Part shown: positions 51,465 through 58,607 of the stretch, piece after piece | Position numbering within the stretch: position 1 is the first letter of the stretch | Layout of the letters: the number at the start of each line of letters is the position of its first letter | Source of the DNA: Sphingomonadaceae bacterium | GTDB lineage: Bacteria; Pseudomonadota; Alphaproteobacteria; Sphingomonadales; Sphingomonadaceae | Reading direction: 5' to 3' | DNA length: 58,607 nucleotides | Assembly (NCBI GenBank): GCA_020630295.1 | Contig: JAHDBR010000012.1 | Span: 1-58,607 of the forward strand | Made by a program: the position numbers and the translations under genes | The notes under the pieces: model-generated | Database searches by the model: none | Seen by the model: the letters and a program-made list of their open reading frames with translations, nothing else | Told to the model about the DNA's origin: nothing

Positions 51465-52916
51465 TTAGTCGAGGCTCTTCACGATTTCTTCGACCATCTT
51501 TTTCGCGTCGCTCAGCAACATCATGGTCTGGTCCATATAGAACACATCATTATCCACGCCGGCATAGCCCACTCCGCCCATGCTACGCTTGATGAAGAAC
51601 ACCTGCTTTGCCTTATCGACGTCGAACACAGGCATTCCGTAGATGGGTGATGTTTTATCGGTTTTGGCGGCGGGATTGACCACGTCATTCGCGCCGATGA
51701 TGAAGGCGACATCCGCTTGCGCAAATTCGCTGTTGATGTCCTCCAACTCGAACACTTTGTCGTAATCGACGCTGGCTTCGGCGAGCAATACGTTCATATG
51801 GCCCGGCATCCGCCCAGCAACGGGATGGATCGCGAATTTAACATTCACGCCTTTTTCTTCCAGCACATCGGTCATTTCACGCAACGCGTGCTGCGCCTGC
51901 GCCACCGCCATGCCGTAACCCGGAATGATAATCACATTCTCGGCTTGCTCCAGCATGAAAGCGGCATCAGCGGCGCTGCCTTGTTTATAAGGCCGCTGCT
52001 CGCGCGGTTCGCCGTCACCCGCAGCCGCCTCTGCACCAAAGCCGCCCGCAATAACCGAGATGAAACTGCGGTTCATCGCCTTGCACATGATGTAGCTCAG
52101 AATTGCCCCGGAAGCCCCGACCAGCGCGCCGGTGATGATCATTGCCGTATTGCCAAGGGTAAATCCCATGGCCGCCGCTGCCCAACCGGAATAGCTGTTC
52201 AGCATGGAAACCACCACGGGCATATCCGCGCCGCCAATCGGGATGATTAGCAGGAAGCCGATAATGAATGCCGCAGCCAGAATGACCCAGAACATCCAAC
52301 CCTCACCGGCCCCGCCAAGCGGGCTGACCGCGTACAAGCCTGTCAGCACCAGTATCGCGACCAGCGTGCCCAGATTGATCACATGGCGTCCAGGCAACAA
52401 GATCGGTGTGCCCGACATATTTCCGTTCAGCTTTGCAAAAGCAATGACCGAGCCGGAGAATGTAATCGCCCCGATTGCCGCACCCAGCGCCAGCTCTATC
52501 CGGCTGACGGTCAATATTTGCCCTGCGCTATCGGTTATCCCAAACGCGGACGGGTCAAGGAATGCAGCAAGCGCCACCAGCACTGCAGCAAGGCCCACCA
52601 AAGAGTGAAACGCGGCCACAAGTTGCGGCATATCGGTCATCGCGATCCGGCGTGCGATGGTAAAGCCGATGATTCCGCCAAGCAGGATGGCAATGCCGAT
52701 TTCCGGCAGGCTCGCAATGCTATGCGTGACCAATGTGGTCACGACCGCGATCAACATTCCCACCATGCCGTATCGGTTACCCGCCCGGCTGGTTTCAGGT
52801 GAACTTAGTCCGCGCAAAGCAAGGATAAACAAGACACCAGCGGCAAGATAAGCGAGCATCGCCCATGCGGGTGTTGCGGCGGCTTCAGCGCCAGCTGCAA
52901 GGAAGGGAAGCATCAT
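51465..52916 (-). CDS. pntB: NAD(P) transhydrogenase subunit beta
   Basis: A 483-residue PntB. The N-terminal half has about eight membrane helices that carry the proton channel (GAITFSGSVIAFAKLNG). The C-terminal domain III binds NADP: IIPGYGMAVAQAQHALREMTDVLEEKGVNVKFAIHPVAGRMPGHMNVLLAEA, in pieces. FIIGANDVVNP and the late GMPVFDVDKAK strand also fit. The enzyme makes NADPH from NADH using proton motive force. It overlaps pntAB by 4 bases. Confidence 0.97.
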   Translation of the reverse strand: MMLPFLAAGAEAAATPAWAMLAYLAAGVLFILALRGLSSPETSRAGNRYGMVGMLIAVVTTLVTHSIASLPEIGIAILLGGIIGFTIARRIAMTDMPQLVAAFHSLVGLAAVLVALAAFLDPSAFGITDSAGQILTVSRIELALGAAIGAITFSGSVIAFAKLNGNMSGTPILLPGRHVINLGTLVAILVLTGLYAVSPLGGAGEGWMFWVILAAAFIIGFLLIIPIGGADMPVVVSMLNSYSGWAAAAMGFTLGNTAMIITGALVGASGAILSYIMCKAMNRSFISVIAGGFGAEAAAGDGEPREQRPYKQGSAADAAFMLEQAENVIIIPGYGMAVAQAQHALREMTDVLEEKGVNVKFAIHPVAGRMPGHMNVLLAEASVDYDKVFELEDINSEFAQADVAFIIGANDVVNPAAKTDKTSPIYGMPVFDVDKAKQVFFIKRSMGGVGYAGVDNDVFYMDQTMMLLSDAKKMVEEIVKSLD

Positions 52917-53197
52917 TTCTTCTCCTTCTTCTTATACATTGCCAGCATCCGCTCCGTCACGGCAAAGCCCCCGAAAATATTGACGCTGGCCAGAACCACA
53001 CCTGCCAAACCAAGCCATTTGGCCACCGCGCTGCCCGCCTCTGCCGACGCGATGAGCGCGCCGACAATGATTACCGAGGAAATCGCATTGGTCACCGCCA
53101 TCAGCGGTGTATGCAGCGCGGGCGTAACCGACCAGACGACATAATAGCCGACAAAACAGGCCATCACGAAGATCGAGAGAATTGAGATAAAGTCCAT
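52913..53197 (-). CDS. pntAB: NAD(P) transhydrogenase subunit alpha part 2
   Basis: A 94-residue membrane subunit with about three helices (FISILSIFVMACFVGYYVVW, AISSVIIVGALIASA, LAGVVLASVNIFGGFAV) and a Lys-rich end. It is the transmembrane piece that in E. coli is fused to PntA; a split is common in alphaproteobacteria. It overlaps pntB as ATGA and lies 24 bases after pntAA. Confidence 0.95.
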   Translation of the reverse strand: MDFISILSIFVMACFVGYYVVWSVTPALHTPLMAVTNAISSVIIVGALIASAEAGSAVAKWLGLAGVVLASVNIFGGFAVTERMLAMYKKKEKK

Positions 53198-53221
53198 AAT
53201 TCAGGCCCCCTCGCCTGCTAT

Positions 53222-54349
53222 TCATCCAGCCTGCGATAGCCTCTCGCTCACAACCTTCCCGCCTTGCGTCAGGCGAACGGCATTGCCGATCTCTTCATCA
53301 AGGACCGGCTTTCCTGTTTCATTGTCCCAAAAGGCGGACAGGAAATTAAACAGATTGCGCGCATACAGGGCAGACGCATCCGCTGCGAGATGGGCGGGTG
53401 TATTGGAGTAACCCATGATCTTCACACCGTGACGCTCGGTGACCTGATCGGGCACGCTTCCTTCCACATTGCCGCCTTGTGCAACTGCCAGATCGAAGAT
53501 CACGCTTCCCGGCTTCATGCTGGCGATTTGCGCGTCAGAAATCAGCCGCGGTGCAGCGCGGCCTGGAATGAGCGCGGTCGTGATGACAATATCCTGCTTG
53601 GCGATATGGCTTGAAACCAGTTCGGCCTGCGCCTTCTGGTATTCCTCGCTCATTTCGGTGGCATAGCCGCCACTGCCCTCGCCTTCGATACCCTCAACAG
53701 TCTCGACGAAAACGGGTTTGGCACCAAGCGACTGGATCTGTTCTTTAGTGGCGGAGCGCACATCGGTAGCTGAAACTTGCGCGCCCAGACGTTTGGCCGT
53801 GGCAATAGCCTGCAATCCGGCAACGCCTACTCCCATCACAAATACGCGTGCCGCCTGAACAGTGCCGGCGGCAGTCATCATCATGGGAAAGGCGCGCCCG
53901 TATTCCTGCGCGGCCGCCAGAACAGATTTATATCCCGACAGGTTCGATTGGCTGGACAAAACGTCCATGCTCTGCGCGCGCGTTATTCGCGGCATGAACT
54001 CCATCGCCAATGCTTCAAGCCCTGCCTTGGCATAAGCTTCTACGCGCGGCTTTTCGCCAAACGGGTCGAATATGGCTGCGACCATCGCGCCGGTATTGGC
54101 GCTGGCCAATTTCTTCGGGTCGGGCGCCTGCACAGCCAATATAATATCGGCGCCCTTGGCGGCGGCAGTTGCTGCGACAATCTCCGCCCCTGCATTGGCA
54201 TAGTCCTGGTCAGAAATAGACGCAGTTAGTCCCGCGCCCTTTTCCACTGCGACATTCGCCCCCAACGCGATGAATTTCTTCACCGTTTCAGGAGTGACCG
54301 AAACGCGCGTTTCCCCTGCGGCGCGTTCTTTCAGGGCTGCTATGCGCAA
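53222..54349 (-). CDS. pntAA: NAD(P) transhydrogenase subunit alpha part 1
   Basis: A 375-residue soluble domain I that binds NAD(H). MRIAALKERAAGETRVSVTPETVKKF opens the family. GVGVAGLQAIATAKRLGAQVSATDVR is the nucleotide fold, and GSVIFDLAVAQGGNVEGS with NTPAHLAADASALYARN follows. It resembles alanine dehydrogenase but is the transhydrogenase form by context. It starts 12 bases after the end of the cytochrome oxidase subunit IV gene. Confidence 0.96.
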   Translation of the reverse strand: MRIAALKERAAGETRVSVTPETVKKFIALGANVAVEKGAGLTASISDQDYANAGAEIVAATAAAKGADIILAVQAPDPKKLASANTGAMVAAIFDPFGEKPRVEAYAKAGLEALAMEFMPRITRAQSMDVLSSQSNLSGYKSVLAAAQEYGRAFPMMMTAAGTVQAARVFVMGVGVAGLQAIATAKRLGAQVSATDVRSATKEQIQSLGAKPVFVETVEGIEGEGSGGYATEMSEEYQKAQAELVSSHIAKQDIVITTALIPGRAAPRLISDAQIASMKPGSVIFDLAVAQGGNVEGSVPDQVTERHGVKIMGYSNTPAHLAADASALYARNLFNFLSAFWDNETGKPVLDEEIGNAVRLTQGGKVVSERLSQAG

Positions 54350-54361
54350 AGCGATACTGGC

Positions 54362-54487
54362 TTAGTCAGCAATCAGAATGACAACGATCGCCGTGATCAC
54401 CGCGATGAGCGGCACGCTCCACTTAAGGTTTGCAATGAAAGAATCGTACGTCTTGTTCGCCGCTTTCATGTCATTTGCAGAAGCCAT
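54362..54487 (-). CDS. aa3-type cytochrome c oxidase subunit IV microprotein
   Basis: A 41-residue protein. It starts MASANDMKAANKTYDSF and has one membrane helix (about residues 24-40). This matches the bacterial aa3-oxidase subunit IV family: a short charged N-terminus with MKAA-type sequence, then a single helix. GAGGATT lies before the ATG at 54487. It heads the leftward pntAA-pntAB-pntB set with a 12-base gap. The catalytic oxidase genes are not in the window. Below normal gene-caller length, so easily missed. Confidence 0.85.
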   Translation of the reverse strand: MASANDMKAANKTYDSFIANLKWSVPLIAVITAIVVILIAD

Positions 54488-54656
54488 GGGTGTAATCCTC
54501 GATATTGACTGTGGTGTATAGAAATTCTGATTGATGGCTTATCGCGGTGACGCGCTCGCATCAAGCCCTCCAAACTTTCCGAATAGCCTTAATCAGACCT
54601 TTACTGATTGTCCCTAAATCGAACGCCTGTACCGCGACGGGACGATTTTGAGGGTT

Positions 54657-56087
54657 ATGGTAGAAAGCGATACTCGCCTTTTGATGCTGATCGATGATGA
54701 GCCTGCACAAAGCCGGCTGATCACGGCGCTCGCCGCGCGTGACGGATGGCGCACTCTTGTAGTCAAAGATTCAGAAACTGCCATTGCCACCCTCGGCACG
54801 CGCGAAGGGATGCAATGTTCGGCAATTATCCTTGATCAGTGGGTACCAGGTGACGATGCCAGCGCTCTTATCGAAGAACTGAAAGCGCGCCGCCCGGCAA
54901 TGCCGATCCTGATGCTGACCACCAGTGCCAGCCCGCTACTGGCTGTCGATGCCATGCGTGCAGGCGCCACAGATTACCTTATCAAACCGGTCGCGCCCGA
55001 TCGGCTCATGCAAGCGCTGCGCAGTGCCACGCGGCAAGAGGCCCCGAAAGAGGAACTTCAGCCGCTTACCGAAAAGATTTCAGCCAATCTCGATTTTGAT
55101 TCGATGATCGGCAACGCCCCCGAATTTCGCTCTGCATTAGCCAAAGCTGCCAAAGCAGCGCGCGGTCACGGTCCGGTGTTGATCGAAGGCGAAAGCGGAA
55201 CGGGTAAGGAAATGTTGCTGCGTGCAATGCATGGGGCCAGTCCGCGAGCCAAGGCCACTCTGCGCCTGATCAACATTCGCGGCGTACCGGCAAATTCAAT
55301 TGAGTCTGTGCTGTTCGGGCATGAACCCAATGCATTTCCCGGTGCCTTTGACCGCCAAATCGGCGCGATCCAGCATTGCGATGGTGGCACTCTTATCCTC
55401 GACGAGATCGACCGGCTGAACGAAGACTTGCAAGCCCGCCTAGCAGAGACCCTATCCAGCGGGATTGTTCGTCCCGTCGGCGCCAAGCACGGCTTCCGCG
55501 TGGATGTGCGCGTGCTGAGCGCCAGCAACTTGCCGCTGGCAGACCTAAACGATGGCAAAAACGCGATCGGCCATTTTCATCCTGATCTGCTGGAATACAT
55601 TTCCCAGACCAAGATTACGTTGCCGCCGCTTCGTCAGCGCGCTGGCGATATCCCCGCATTGGCCCGGCATTTCCTGTCGCGCATTGGCGAGCAACCCGGT
55701 CTGCGACATATGTCTATCAGTGACAGCGCTCTGGCCTTGCTGTCTGCATTCGATTGGCCCGGCAATGTCCGCCAATTGCAGGCTGTATTGTTTCGGGCGG
55801 CGGTATTTTGCGACCGCGAGACACTAACTGCATCCAGCTTTCCGCAGCTTTCCGAAGCCGTTGGCGAAGTGACCGAAGAGGTCAACCCGATGCAGGAGGG
55901 TGTCGGCGTCATGCTCTATGCAGCCGATGGCAATTTGCGCCCGCTAGAAGACATCGAGGCTGACGTAATCCGTTTGGCAATCGGTCATTACCGCGGACGC
56001 ATGACAGAGGTTGCCCGCCGTTTGGGTATTGGGCGCTCGACGCTATACCGCAAGCTGAGCGACCTTGGCATTGGTGACGCAGCCTAA
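54657..56087 (+). CDS. sigma54-activator-like response regulator with altered GAFTGA
   Basis: A 476-residue NtrC-type regulator. The receiver has acidic Asp13-Asp14, phosphorylation site Asp60, Thr89 and Lys110. The AAA+ domain has Walker A GESGTGKE (178-185) and Walker B TLILDEID (245-252). Where GAFTGA should be it reads NAFPGAF (225-231), so the loop that contacts sigma54 has changed. The C-terminus is a Fis-type helix-turn-helix (RMTEVARRLGIGRSTLYRKLS). It may act with sigma70 or as a repressor. No histidine kinase is next to it. The ATG at 54657 has GAGGG close upstream; an in-frame TTG at 54648 is possible. Confidence 0.88.
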   Translation: MVESDTRLLMLIDDEPAQSRLITALAARDGWRTLVVKDSETAIATLGTREGMQCSAIILDQWVPGDDASALIEELKARRPAMPILMLTTSASPLLAVDAMRAGATDYLIKPVAPDRLMQALRSATRQEAPKEELQPLTEKISANLDFDSMIGNAPEFRSALAKAAKAARGHGPVLIEGESGTGKEMLLRAMHGASPRAKATLRLINIRGVPANSIESVLFGHEPNAFPGAFDRQIGAIQHCDGGTLILDEIDRLNEDLQARLAETLSSGIVRPVGAKHGFRVDVRVLSASNLPLADLNDGKNAIGHFHPDLLEYISQTKITLPPLRQRAGDIPALARHFLSRIGEQPGLRHMSISDSALALLSAFDWPGNVRQLQAVLFRAAVFCDRETLTASSFPQLSEAVGEVTEEVNPMQEGVGVMLYAADGNLRPLEDIEADVIRLAIGHYRGRMTEVARRLGIGRSTLYRKLSDLGIGDAA

Positions 56088-56149
56088 ATCACCCGTAGGA
56101 CGGTTCCGATGTTGCTGGACTTGGCTGCTACGGCTGCCTAATCCGCGCC

Positions 56150-56911
56150 ATGCTTTTTTCAGATGACATTTCGAAACGCTCCGCTCTCATAACCGGTGCC
56201 GCATCCGGCATTGGTGCCTCTTGCGCCCGATGGCTTGATAATCAGGGTATCGGAAAGCTGATACTGGTTGACCGAGACGAGGCGGGTCTGTCGGCTCTGA
56301 AGCTGGTGTGCCAAACAGAGCTGCATGCTGCCGATGTTAGCGATGAGGCGTTCTGGAACGGACTGGACGGCCAAATGGAGGGCCTCGACTACTCGGTCAT
56401 CAATGCCGGAATTGGCGCATTCTCTCCCTTTGCAGACCATTCATTCGAGGATTGGCGCCGCGTCATGTCGGTCAATCTTGACGGCGCATTTCTCACCTTG
56501 CGCACCTCGCTGAAAGCGATGAAGGCATCGGGCGGCGGCAGCGTGGTTCTGGTAGCCTCGATTACCGGCCACAAAGCTGTCCCGGCCATTGGCGCATACG
56601 GCGTGGCCAAAGCCGGCGTTTCACATATGGCGCGTATTGCAGCGGCAGAAAGCGCGAAGGACAATATTCGCGTCAACGCAATTGCACCTGGCGGCGCGGA
56701 TACCGCAATCTGGGACACCGGAGAGGCATTCCGCAAAGCTGCCGCAGAACATGGCCGCGATGCAGCCTTGCAAGGGCTTGCCGTTGGCACACCTCGCGGC
56801 AAACTCGCCACATCTGACGAGATTGCAGGCAATATCGGATATTTGCTCAGCGACGCAGCGGCAAATATCACTGGCACCGTTTTGGTCAGTGATGGCGGAT
56901 TTTCGCTATGA
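56150..56911 (+). CDS. SDR family NAD(P)-dependent oxidoreductase
   Basis: A 253-residue classical SDR. TGAASGIG at 15-22 binds the dinucleotide, LVDRDEAG suits NAD(H), NAGIG is present, and the catalytic ASITG plus YGVAK are in place. The end LVSDGGFSL is typical. Substrate unknown. It follows the regulator by 62 bases on the same strand and may be under separate control. Confidence 0.88.
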   Translation: MLFSDDISKRSALITGAASGIGASCARWLDNQGIGKLILVDRDEAGLSALKLVCQTELHAADVSDEAFWNGLDGQMEGLDYSVINAGIGAFSPFADHSFEDWRRVMSVNLDGAFLTLRTSLKAMKASGGGSVVLVASITGHKAVPAIGAYGVAKAGVSHMARIAAAESAKDNIRVNAIAPGGADTAIWDTGEAFRKAAAEHGRDAALQGLAVGTPRGKLATSDEIAGNIGYLLSDAAANITGTVLVSDGGFSL

Positions 56912-57003
56912 ACGATGGCGGACCTACCTTCGTGTAGCCATTTTGTTAGCAATATTGCGCTATTCCTCTGGTGATACCGGATCATCCGATTGGAGAATGC
57001 AGA

Positions 57004-57438
57004 ATGGCGCAAGACAGTTTTCAGCAAGTATGCGACGGCCTTTCGAAGATCGTCGATGAAGGTCATTTTGAACGTTTCCGCTGGGACCGCGACGAAGCTC
57101 CTAAACTCAAACGTTTGGTGGAGCTTGTTCACGCTGCCTTTGAAGAACGCCGCGATTTCGACATGGCCGAAGAAGGCGCGACTGCCGAACTGAAGCGTTT
57201 TGTCATCAAGATCCACGGCAAGCGCACCATTGCGGTGGCCATTTCATACGAGAACGGCCAAGCCGTCTTCCGCGCGGATTCGGTTGACCGGAGCGCATAT
57301 AAGGCTGTTCCCGGCGACCCTATCACCACCGCTTACGAGAACGTCGATGAAGACTGGATCAAGCAAGCGCTGCAAGCCGTGTTCAGCCGTATCCGCACGG
57401 CTGCCAGCTCCGATTCTAGTCAGCAGGAAGCTGCGTAA
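57004..57438 (+). CDS. conserved-looking hypothetical soluble protein
   Basis: A 144-residue charged protein without signal peptide or membrane helix. It has a helical N-terminal half (FQQVCDGLSKIVDEGHFERF, LKRLVELVHAAFEERRDFD) and then a beta part (LKRFVIKIHGKRTIAVAISYENGQAVFRAD in pieces). I do not recognise the family. GGAGA precedes the ATG at 57004 by about 9 bases. Its last 23 bases overlap folP on the other strand. Codon use looks like that of the neighbours, so it is a real gene. Confidence 0.7.
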   Translation: MAQDSFQQVCDGLSKIVDEGHFERFRWDRDEAPKLKRLVELVHAAFEERRDFDMAEEGATAELKRFVIKIHGKRTIAVAISYENGQAVFRADSVDRSAYKAVPGDPITTAYENVDEDWIKQALQAVFSRIRTAASSDSSQQEAA

Positions 57439-58543
57439 AGTCGGTCAACGCCGCATCGCGTAATCCGCGCCACACATTGCGTGCCTGAACCGCATCTGCG
57501 GCATCATGCACGCGGTGCAGCTGCACACCTGCATCCATACCCGCAACCGTCAGGGCGATGCTGCCACCCAGCCGCTTTTCTGCGGGCGCTTCATTCGACA
57601 AAGCCCCGATCATCCGCTTGCGGCTTGCGCCCAGCAGCAAGGGCTGCCCCAGCGCGTGAAACAGCGGAAGCGCATTCAGCAAAGCAAGGTTCTCCGCCAA
57701 TGTCTTGCCGAAGCCGATGCCGGGGTCCAGCACGATATGCGCGCGATCTATTCCGGCCTCTATGGCTTGGTCCCGCGCTGCTTTGAGCCAGTCGAACACG
57801 TCGAACACCACATCCGAATAGACGGCATTAGCGTGCAGATCCTCGCCCTCACCCGGAGCGTGCATCAGCACCACCGGACAGCCTCGGCTTGCCATCAGTT
57901 CCAGACTGCGCGGATCATGCCGCAAAGCCGATACGTCATTGATGACATGCGCGCCGGCATCCAGCGCCGCTTCCATCACCGCAGGCCGCCGCGTATCCAC
58001 GCTGATCGCTGCACCCATGCCGGCGCAATACTCGACCGCGGGGATGACCCGCTCCAACTCGTCGCCTTCCCACGTTGCGGGCGCACCGGGCCGTGTGCTT
58101 TCGCCGCCAATGTCGACAATCGCCGCGCCGGCTTCCAGCATAGCAGCCGCATGGGCGCGTCCGACTTCGGGATCGTCCAGAAACGCGCCGCCATCGCTGA
58201 AACTGTCCGGCGTGACATTGAGAATGCCCATGATCTGCGGCTGGTCCAGCGCGATAGTCCGCTCTCCCAGTTGCAGCGGCGGATGTGCGGTGGTCAGCCC
58301 CGCCCATTGCTGCCCGCCTTCTGCCGCGATCTCATCGGGCAGATTACCCAGCACATCGTCAATCGTGTCCTTGGTCGCCAAAATGCGCTCGACAATCCCG
58401 CCGCCATTATCTGCGCTCCGCCGCCGGATAACTGCAAACCGATAGGCATACACCATCCCGCCAGCCAGCCGGATAGCGTTGCCATGTTCGCTTTGCGGGC
58501 TGTGGGTAAGGCCCACGGGACGTATGTAAATCCGGTCACTCAT
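57416..58543 (-). CDS. folP: dihydropteroate synthase with N-terminal extension
   Basis: A 375-residue protein; normal DHPS is about 280. The catalytic core starts near residue 103 with MGILNVTPDSFSDGG, then DIGGESTRPGA, SVDTRR, INDVSALRHD, LMHAPG and LDPGIGFGKT, and ends with GASRKRMIG and VHDAADA. All substrate-binding motifs are kept. The first 102 residues have no known domain that I can name; similar extensions occur in other sphingomonads, from memory. It makes dihydropteroate for folate and is the sulfonamide target. The ATG shares one base with the stop of an upstream frame. Confidence 0.94.
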   Translation of the reverse strand: MSDRIYIRPVGLTHSPQSEHGNAIRLAGGMVYAYRFAVIRRRSADNGGGIVERILATKDTIDDVLGNLPDEIAAEGGQQWAGLTTAHPPLQLGERTIALDQPQIMGILNVTPDSFSDGGAFLDDPEVGRAHAAAMLEAGAAIVDIGGESTRPGAPATWEGDELERVIPAVEYCAGMGAAISVDTRRPAVMEAALDAGAHVINDVSALRHDPRSLELMASRGCPVVLMHAPGEGEDLHANAVYSDVVFDVFDWLKAARDQAIEAGIDRAHIVLDPGIGFGKTLAENLALLNALPLFHALGQPLLLGASRKRMIGALSNEAPAEKRLGGSIALTVAGMDAGVQLHRVHDAADAVQARNVWRGLRDAALTDFTQLPAD

Positions 58544-58607
58544 CAGGCTGCTCCGACATTGTCAGGACGAGACATGGACCACATGGACCACCCTCCTGAA
58601 AGAAAAA
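58543..58607 (-). CDS. 3' end of an upstream gene, partial at window edge
   Basis: On the minus strand a frame stays open from the window edge to a TGA that shares its last base with the folP ATG (TGATG). The visible end reads FLSGGWSMWSMSRPDNVGAA. The pattern matches the coupled gene ends elsewhere in the window. A short leader frame starting at an ATG with AGGAGGG upstream is the alternative. A perfect 9-base tandem repeat (CATGGACCA twice, 58573-58590) lies inside. I cannot identify the gene. Confidence 0.45.
   Translation of the reverse strand, partial: FLSGGWSMWSMSRPDNVGAA
58573..58590. repeat. 9-base tandem repeat before folP
   Basis: CATGGACCA occurs twice in a row. In the upstream frame it encodes WSM-WSM, a possible replication-slip duplication. 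Confidence 0.6.

Noticed and set aside
1-58607. CRISPR arrays, prophage, insertion sequences, integrons or att-site duplications around the tRNA
   Set aside because: No regularly spaced repeats, transposase or integrase frames, or copies of the tRNA 3' end were seen; the genes flanking tRNA-Phe are ordinary chromosomal ones.

Overview
The window reads as a stretch of core chromosome from an alphaproteobacterium of the order Sphingomonadales, most likely close to Erythrobacter or Altererythrobacter. The signs are a MipZ division ATPase, the infA-maf-RNase E/G-yacG block, an aa3-type cytochrome oxidase subunit IV microprotein next to a split pntAA/pntAB/pntB operon, a K+-independent H+-pyrophosphatase, short-form HisG, PurS/PurQ, and a dihydropteroate synthase with a long N-terminal extension. 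There are no rRNA genes, insertion sequences, integrases, phage genes or CRISPR arrays. Coding density is very high, and many neighbours are joined by ATGA, GTGA or TGATG overlaps.

Layout. 1-3.1 kb: bolA-like gene, SDR, epoxide-hydrolase-like alpha/beta hydrolase, DUF2332 protein. 3.1-8.7 kb: hisG-hisD-nusB-thiL coupled operon, then hppA with a clear terminator. 8.8-11.8 kb: CelD-type GNAT and JmjC/cupin-like pair, then tesB. 11.8-15.8 kb: YgiB-like lipoprotein and YgiC-like ATP-grasp ligase facing apart, then uvrC. 15.8-19.4 kb: mipZ behind a region with a DnaA box and two GANTC sites, then a wax-ester-synthase/DGAT-family acyltransferase with a histone-H1-like tail coupled to a lipase-like hydrolase. 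19.4-24.6 kb: unusual TonB-dependent receptor, infA-maf-RNase-yacG, tRNA-Phe with terminator. 24.6-27.2 kb: leftward operon of HPr-kinase-like, crotonase and dienoyl-CoA-reductase-like genes. 27.2-32.1 kb: purC (behind a terminator-like leader hairpin), coupled M16 protease, purS-purQ. 32.1-36.4 kb: a GGDEF/EAL protein and glmS. 36.6-41.1 kb: membrane glycan cluster (GT2, GT-C-like protein, flippase-like protein, SAM-type enzyme). 41.4-46.5 kb: lone cpaF, small membrane proteins, entericidin, DUF938, ABA4-like protein, NAD(P)-binding protein, dGTPase-like gene. 46.5-51.5 kb: racemase and a leftward operon of beta-helix protein, diheme cytochrome and alpha/beta hydrolase. 51.4-54.5 kb: pntB-pntAB-pntAA and a 41-residue oxidase subunit IV. 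54.6-58.6 kb: sigma54-activator-like response regulator without a normal GAFTGA loop, SDR, small soluble protein, folP.

Most genes are housekeeping: histidine and purine synthesis, cofactors (thiamine, folate), redox and proton coupling (transhydrogenase, H+-PPase), cell-wall precursor supply (glmS), DNA repair (uvrC) and division placement (mipZ). I do not see a defence island or a biosynthetic cluster. The best leads for something undescribed are (i) the terminator-like hairpin ending two bases before the U-run in the purC leader, (ii) the beta-helix/diheme cytochrome/hydrolase operon, (iii) the acyltransferase with an H1-like tail, (iv) the HPr-kinase-like/crotonase/SDR operon with a crotonase lacking its usual glutamates, (v) the GNAT-JmjC pair, and (vi) the cell-cycle-type promoter of mipZ. 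All functions are read from sequence patterns by eye; no database search was run.
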